Of a DNA stretch of 64,000 nucleotides, positions 57,664 to 64,000 are shown one piece after another. The notes below the pieces were generated by a model, which saw only the letters and a program-made list of their open reading frames with translations, ran no database searches and had not been told where the DNA came from. The position numbers were made by a program, and so were the translations under genes. How positions within the stretch are numbered: position 1 is the first letter of the stretch; every line of letters starts with the position of its first letter. This stretch comes from Phocoena phocoena (taxonomy: Eukaryota; Chordata; Mammalia; Artiodactyla; Phocoenidae). Where the stretch lies: contig NC_089236.1 of assembly GCF_963924675.1 (NCBI RefSeq), positions 46,470,500-46,534,499 on the forward strand, in the 5' to 3' direction.

Positions 57664-58708
57664 TATTGGCATTGACATGTATACACTGATGTGTATAAAA
57701 TTGATGACTAATAAGAACCTGCAGTATAAACAAACAAACAAACAAAACAACTAATACTAAACTTTCATTGGGTTATTTGTATGGAAATATGTTAATATAA
57801 ATGTTTCAGACATTACATGTAATTTCTAAAAATCTTATATGATCTGGTATAATGTTATAAGTCATAATTCTAGTTATTACTTTAAAATGTATATCTCAGA
57901 AATAGCTAAAAGAAAAGAATAACTATAGCCACTCATTCTTATCTCTTACGCTGAGATTTCAATTAAAATTCTATATCTCAATTAGGGCATTTACACAGCA
58001 GACTTGGGTTACAAAATTCCTGTAAGAAGGTATATTAAATCTGGGGAAAACTTTTGGTTGGTTTCTTTTATTTAATGTCATACTTATATTAGAGAAAAAT
58101 AAACTCTTAGAGTATACAGACTTTGCTTTTGTTTTTTACAATTTGCTTTAGCTATTTACATTGGAAATTCATTTACAGGCAAGAATGGTTTCACTAATCC
58201 CAATTTTCACTGTACTTTGCCAACTGAAATAGAAATCAGGTCCAAAACCCCAGAAGAATAAAGTAATTAACCTAAATATCACATTGAATCAGCTTTGCTA
58301 ATACAGGTGCCCTGTAAATAATGCATGATTTCTTAAAAGAGATCAAACCAACAATGAGTAAAGTAGACGATTACCCATTTATAGATGTGTAAGTTGGTGG
58401 GTCTGTCTGTAAGTGTTTGCATGTGGGGTGTGTGTGCGTGTATGTGTCTGTACAGCAAAAGTCATACAAATTTATATGCTGAAATGTCTAATTTTGGGAC
58501 CTGAAGAGGCTTCCTCATAATTGCTTCAAATCATTAACAAAGAGAAATTAAATAAAACATATAATGTTATAAAAATAACTTGTTATTCACCAGGGAAAGA
58601 GAAATGATTAGGACAATTTGCTTTCTACATTCTAATTTGTATCTTAATTTCTGCTTAAGTGTAATAATATACAAACCATTCATTAATTTTTTAATGTGTT
58701 GATTACAC
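57664..58708. other. AT-rich unassigned stretch
   Basis: Contains a short (CAAA)n (57731-57749) and an impure TG-rich tract (58415-58455). No gene or family recognised. Confidence 0.4.
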
Positions 58709-59027
58709 ACTTGCCTGTTTTATTTATTTTTAAAATATTCATTTATTTTTGGCTGCGTTGGGTCTTTGTTGCTGCGAGCAGGCTTTCTCTAGTTGAGGCG
58801 AGCAGGGGCTACTCTTCTTTGCGGTGCACGGGCTTCTCATTGTGGTGGCTTCTCTTGTTGCAGAGCACGGGCTCTAGGCACGCGGGCTTCAGTAGTTGTG
58901 ACACGCAGGCTGAGTTGCTCCACAGCATGTGGGATCTTCCCGGACCAGGGCTCGAACCCATGTCCCCTGCATTGGCGGGCAGATTCTTAACCACTGCACC
59001 AGCAGGGAAGCTCACTTTGCCTGCTTT
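58709..59027 (-). mobile_element. CHR SINE, long form, minus strand
   Basis: The body at 58721-59013 reads in reverse from TTTATTTTTAAAATATTC through GGCTGCGTTGGGTC to CCAGCAGGGAAGC. Flanks ACTTGCCTGTTT (58709-58720) and ACTTTGCCTGCTTT (59014-59027) are a decayed duplication. A 157-codon frame across it is a SINE artefact. Confidence 0.9.
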
Positions 59028-61004
59028 AGCTTTTAAATATTTTACAAGAAATATTGTTCCAAAAATAATCATTTCAGAAGCCATATTAGAATCACTGAAA
59101 AATAGAGTAAAAAGTAAATTTCAAAGAGATAAAGTGATTTACTTGATGTTATGTTTAATAAACACCTGAATTGATAAAAGCATTTTTAGAATTCCAACCC
59201 TATATTTTTTTCCACTAAATCATAAAATTGTGAAGCAAAAACTGAGTACAGAAACTATAACCAAGCTTTTTGTATGACTAGTAATTAAGCTAATTTAGAA
59301 AATGCATTTTCTTTCTAAATGGTCAACTTTTTTGATAATTTTTTGCTAGCATGAGTTCATTGAACTTTTGACTATAGTGTATTTTAAGTTTTTAAAAGTT
59401 TTGCTTTCTTATTCACTTTCTCTTATGGAAATCATAAAGAATGCTAAAATCACATGTTATGTAAAGAAGAGTGGAAAATCTAGTTATATTTTGTTCATAT
59501 TTCATGGTCTTGTTATCAGTTGGTGTCACTAAGGTAGCACTAATATTAGTGCTATTAAGAGAAAAAAGTCCTTTGATAGCTTTTTGGTCCTAGGTATCAT
59601 TTGAATAATCCTTATCAAAGAAAGCATTCTCTAGTAGCAAATAAGAGTTACCTTAACTCATTCTGTTGGGACTTAAAGGATTAATGTGTAATCTTAGCTC
59701 ACAATTGACTGATCAGGCAAATAACAAATTTAACAAATATTTGCAAGACATAAAGTCAATTTATCATCAAGGAAATAAATTTAAACTGCACCACTTCCTT
59801 TTTGCCATTTCCCCGCCAGATATTTTACAATTCAGAAGTGGGAAAATTAGAGGTAAAATTTAGGAAGAAAAGGGGAGGATTTAGAATGACTAGGTTGATA
59901 CAAACATAAAAACTAGGAATGGTGAGAGAGTGATAGAGAAGAAAATATGACAATGTGGGAAGGAAAGATCAGTCAAATGTACAAAAGAATTTGGAAGTAT
60001 AAGAAGAGATTATGAGAAATATTTCTGGAGGTTAGAAGTTAAATTCCTTAATTTTTTTTTAAGTGTTGCAGGTTTGTGTTGGATTTGCTTTAAGATTAGA
60101 CACTTTCTTAACCATCCTCCATTTCCCTGATTTGTTATCATTCTCAATATCCTCTGTGAATCAAACTCATGGATAGTAATGGCACAATGGACCCTTTTGT
60201 CTAGTTGGTCACTCCCTAGTTTACACACATGGTTTTATCACCAATGTTGAGTAATGAGCTCAATATTTTGGTTGTATTTGTCCTTGAAGGTATAACTTAA
60301 TTACTCATTATGTAAACAGCAATAACAACATGTAAGAAAAAGAGCATTTTTTGTTTTTATGAAAGTTATATTGACTGCTCTGGATTAATACAAATAAAGT
60401 TAAGTTTCCTAAAATAATTGCACTTGAGTTAGGTGTAGACAAGTTAATTTTAAAAAATTGGAAGTTACTGTAAATCTTCTAATTATAGTGCTTTGTAGGT
60501 TTAATTAATTTATTGATCCACATGAAAGAAATGGAAACTGAAAATCTAAGGTAATGAATTATGAGTACCTTTTATGCATGAAAGATGACAAGGAAATACA
60601 ATCAACAGACTTATACAAGAATAAAATAGCTTGGCCTTAGATCAAAGAGGGGCAAAAAGATTAACATTTTTGTTTTGTAATTAAAAGAAAATGCATAAGT
60701 TGTTATGCACATCTTTTATGATATTCTGATATAACCAAAGGTATTGATGAAAGACCCAATGCTGTTTCAATACTGGTACTAATGATATCCAATATGCCAT
60801 TAAAGGGTTTCTTCTTCTACTATTACTATTGTTGTTGTTATTATTATTATTATTTGGTGGCTGGGTGAATGGGAAACTCTGCAAAGACTAAGCCAAGTAG
60901 ACACCAACATTTGGGGGGTTATATATATTTTTAGCATTTTATGAATGACCCCTCCACCATTCTTAATGGTAAAAAATTCATAAACATACATTTCTATCCT
61001 TGTC
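59028..61004. other. AT-rich unassigned stretch
   Basis: Nothing is recognised apart from a small trinucleotide repeat at 60818-60856. Confidence 0.4.
60818..60856. repeat. (TTA/TTG)n microsatellite
   Basis: TACTATTACTATTGTTGTTG followed by TTATTATTATTATTATT. Impure on the left. Confidence 0.85.
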
Positions 61005-61140
61005 ATCAGAGTGGACCAACATGATTGCCATCACCTGGGAATCACGTTCAAGCTCTGACTTACTGAATCAAAATATGCATTTTGAAAAGACCGCCCCCAA
61101 GTGATTTGTCTTAAAGTTTGAAAAGTCATGGGCCTAGAGT
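61005..61140 (+). mobile_element. MER5-like hAT fragment
   Basis: GCCATCACCTGGGAATCACG, TTACTGAATCAAAATATGC, TTTTGAAAAGACCGCCCCC and AAAGTTTGAAAAGTCATGGG show the MER5A order, missing the left end. Confidence 0.55.
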
Positions 61141-62269
61141 TTTCTGAGTGAGCATAAATAACTGATAGCATTTCAGTTATAAATGGCCAGTTTTGAAAAG
61201 ATTTGAAGGCAAGATTAGGATAATGAATCTATGAGAACATAATTAATTCATATTGTATAAATTGTATGAAACTGGAGTGGATATGATTCTAAGGAAAAAG
61301 GTTAACTCTAAGGGAAAAGATGATTTACAGAGCTTGTCTTTGGGCTTAATATATATCATAACCCCAAAGATACTAATTGAGAGTAAATATTGTTAAGGAT
61401 ATTAAATTCTTAGTAATTTTCTTGCTTTTTGGAGAATTGATTTGAATATACAGTTAGTCACAACATGATATAAACATATTTATTTTTTGAAATAATAGAA
61501 GCACAATTGCAATATTTATTTGCAACAACAGAAACATTAATATTTAAAGCCATTGTTTGCCTTTGTCTGCTGCTGATAACTGTTTTCCTTAAAAGCACTA
61601 CAAAAGACATTTTGAACAGATGGTGGCTGGTTTTCTCTTTCCTGCATCCCCTCACAACTGCCACCGAGCCCCACCATTCATTAATCTTCCATAGACTTCC
61701 AGTAGCAAAGCAACTAAATTACACACATACACACACTGAGGCCAGCATTTCTGTCAGGCTTAAAATTAAACTGAAGAGCACTGTGCCAAGTCCTTTAACC
61801 AAACTTCACTATAAAACAGTTAGAAAAATAAACATTTAACTTGGAGGCTGATCCAGGAACATCCAGTCTTAAATGGGAAATTCTGGCTGGTCATTACATC
61901 TTAGACAGTCTCTATGCACTGTGTGTCTCAAAAATTTTGGAGTGGAATTAAAACATCTGGTTTGAATTCACCTTGACTCAGAACTGTTCTAAAAGAGAGC
62001 TATTTCCTTAATCTTTGAAATAAGTAAAAGAACCAAAAAATCATAAACAATAATGCTTTCACCAAAATGATCACTTGCTGTGATATCACCTACATATAAA
62101 ATAATACTACATATTCTTAAATTAGTCTTGGAACATATTATCCACACTATATGTTTTCTAATGAAAGAAGTGGGTTTATCAAATATTTAAAATACTCTCT
62201 ATATTTTAAATATATAGTTTTACCTTACAAGGGTAAATAATGTACATTTTCCAGGCACCTATGTTTATG
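61141..62269. other. Unassigned sequence
   Basis: A 110-codon frame (61507-61839) is open by chance as far as can be judged. It has a hydrophobic start but no domain. Confidence 0.35.
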
Positions 62270-62990
62270 GTAATTTTAACATTTTGATATAATTTCAAAT
62301 TTAAACAAAAGTTGCAAGAATAGTACAGAGTTTCTGCCCTTTTTACCCAGATTCACCTAATTGTTTACATTTTACCCAAATTGCTTTATTACTATTTGTC
62401 TGTATATTTTTGATATATGCATTTTATTTTTTAATACTGTTTGATTAAGTTGGAAACATGGTGACCTATATCTCTAAATTCTCCCATGTATATTTCCTAA
62501 GACCAAAGATTTTTTTTACATGAAAATAGTACAGTTTTCAAAATTAAGAGATATAATATTGACGCAATGCTATACCTAAAGTTTACTCCATATTCAAATT
62601 TAGTGTCATCAGCTTATCCAAATAATGTCTTTAGAGCTATTTTCCTCTCCTGATTTAAGATCAGATTCAGCATCTCACAGCGCATTTAGCTGACATGTCT
62701 CTGGGTTCATTCACTCTGGAAAATTTCCTCAGTTGTACCTCAACAGTCCTGACCTTCACATTTTTGAAGACTATGGGAAGTTGTTTCATAGAATGACCCT
62801 CAGTTTGGATTTATATAACTTTTTCTCATGAATTTTGGGTATTTCTCAGTGTATCATATCCAGAGACACATGATGTTGATTTTTCCTGTTAGTGATGATA
62901 CTAACTTTGATTACTTAGTTAAGGTGGTGTTCACCATATCTTCAATGAAAAGTTACTATTTTTTCTTTGTGATTAATTTCAGGCAACTTT
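62270..62990. mobile_element. Old L1-derived segment (orientation uncertain)
   Basis: The series AAAGTTGCAAGAATAGTACAG, TTTTTACCCAGATTCACC, TTGTTTACATTTTACCC, TAATGTCTTTAGAGCTA, CATTTAGCTGACATGTCTCT and GTTAAGGTGGTGTTCACC is a common old L1-associated segment in mammals. I recognise the order but cannot place it within the element with certainty. Confidence 0.5.
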
Positions 62991-63299
62991 TGAAACACAT
63001 TTAAATGGCATTGAAAATATTAGGAAAATTACAATCGTATTTACAAAACACCAAATTTCGATGATTATAATATTCTGGTTATCAGTTTTTCATTTTTACA
63101 AAAAGTATACTTAATCATACTAGAATATAAAAAATCAAATGCTGTATGTGGCAACATCTTTTTGACTGTGAGGGTTTTTTTAAAGTCAAATGACAAACTA
63201 CAAAAGAGAAGAAACAGTTTGAAATTAAATAAAATTTCTTTTATATATTTTTATATTTGGGGATCACTTCTTCAAAACCATAATATTCTTGACTTAAGG

Positions 63300-64000
63300 T
63301 AAAAAGAAAAAAAATGAATCCAAATTAGAAAGGAAGAAGTAAAACTGTCACTGCAGATGACATGATGCTATACATAGAAAATCCTACAGATGCCACCAAA
63401 AAGACAACTAGAACTCCTCAATGAATTCAGTAAAGTTTCAGGATACAAAATTAATGTACAGAAATTTGTTGCATTTCTATACACTAACAACAAACCATAA
63501 GAAAGAGAAATTAAAAACCAATCCTATTTACAATGGCATCAAAAAGAATAAAATACCTAGGAATAAATCTAACTAACAAGGTAAAGACCTGTATTTGAAA
63601 ACCTTAAGGTACTGATGAAAGAAGTTGAAGACAACACAAAGAGATGGAAGATATATTGTGCTCTTGGATTGGAAGAATCAATATTGTTAAAATGACCATA
63701 TACCCAAGGCAAACTACAGATTCAGTGTAATACCTATCAAATTACCAAAGACATTTTTCACAGAGCTAGAACAAAAAATTTTTAAATTTGTATGGAAACA
63801 CAAAAGACCTTGAATAGCCAAAACAATCTTGAGAAAGAAGAGCGGAGCTGGAGTAATCAAGCTCTCTGACTTCAGACTATACTACAAATCCACAGTAATC
63901 AAAACAGTATGTTACTGGCACAAAATCAAATAGATCAATGGAACAGGATAGAAAGCCCAGAAAAACCCCACGGACTTACGGTCAATTAATCTATGACAAA
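63300..64000 (+). pseudogene. L1 ORF2 fragment, cut by the window end
   Basis: The conceptual translation runs from just before the RT catalytic box (GCAGATGACATGATGCTA, 63354-63371, ADDMML, with the preceding Phe codon lost) through [37 protein letters not shown] (with a TGA stop replacing the next codon) and [20 protein letters not shown]. Several small indels and stops. It is older than the 11.1-kb copy by visible divergence. The 3' end lies beyond the window. Confidence 0.85.

Noticed and set aside
58696..59169. 157-codon plus-strand frame
   Set aside because: It runs through the minus-strand long-form CHR SINE; the residues are the SINE translated antisense.
1..64000. CRISPR arrays, bacterial operons, riboswitches, prokaryotic mobile elements
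   Set aside because: The composition, SINEs, LTRs and L1s are mammalian. No regularly spaced short repeats with unique spacers were seen.

Overview
The window looks like non-coding nuclear DNA from a toothed whale or another cetacean. Two things point there. First, it holds many copies of a tRNA-derived SINE whose head begins GGCTTCCCTGGTGGCGCAG, in a short form of about 200 bp and a longer form of about 300 bp; I recognise these as the cetacean and cetartiodactyl CHR-type SINEs. Second, it holds a matching cetartiodactyl L1 family. The DNA is AT-rich. I find no intact, intron-containing or plausibly functional protein gene, no classical RNA gene and no CRISPR array. Family names are assigned from memory of consensus sequences, not from a search.

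Layout. 1-1.9 kb is unassigned. 1.9-5.9 kb is an old, internally deleted L1. 6.1-6.6 kb is a DNA transposon with a TA target duplication. 7.06-7.5 kb is an LTR. 8.9-10.9 kb has MIR pieces and a SINE. 11.1-13.9 kb is a younger, 5'-truncated L1 with an 11-bp target duplication. 14.7-16.1 kb is a short two-LTR MaLR element, followed by an antisense old L1 (16.1-17.5 kb) and further LTRs (17.95-19.4 kb). 23.0-23.4 kb has a MER5-like pair. 23.7-26.8 kb is an old L1 broken by an LTR (itself broken by a SINE) and by two more SINEs. 27.9-30.9 kb is another old L1 with a SINE in it. 33-33.3 kb is a SINE joined to a TG microsatellite.

The most interesting segment is 33.8-36.35 kb. A processed pseudogene of HNRNPH3 is followed within about 70 bp by an intronless 5' part of BDP1, the B'' subunit of the Pol III initiation factor TFIIIB. 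The BDP1 copy runs without a gap into a complete long-form CHR SINE. One 15-bp direct repeat (34686-34700 and 36329-36343) encloses the pair, and I see no separate repeat around the SINE. That suggests BDP1 and the SINE inserted together as one chimeric retrocopy, probably by template switching of L1 reverse transcriptase from SINE RNA to BDP1 mRNA, or from a BDP1 transcript ending in a SINE.

From 36.6 to 64 kb there are more SINEs, MIR and L2 fragments, a MER1-like element, small L1 tails, an ERV1-type LTR inserted inside a MaLR-type LTR (56.0-57.1 kb), and an L1 ORF2 fragment cut by the window end. Long AT-rich unassigned stretches lie between them. The history is layered: old L1, L2, MIR and MaLR first, then processed pseudogenes and an ERV LTR, then lineage-specific SINEs and L1.
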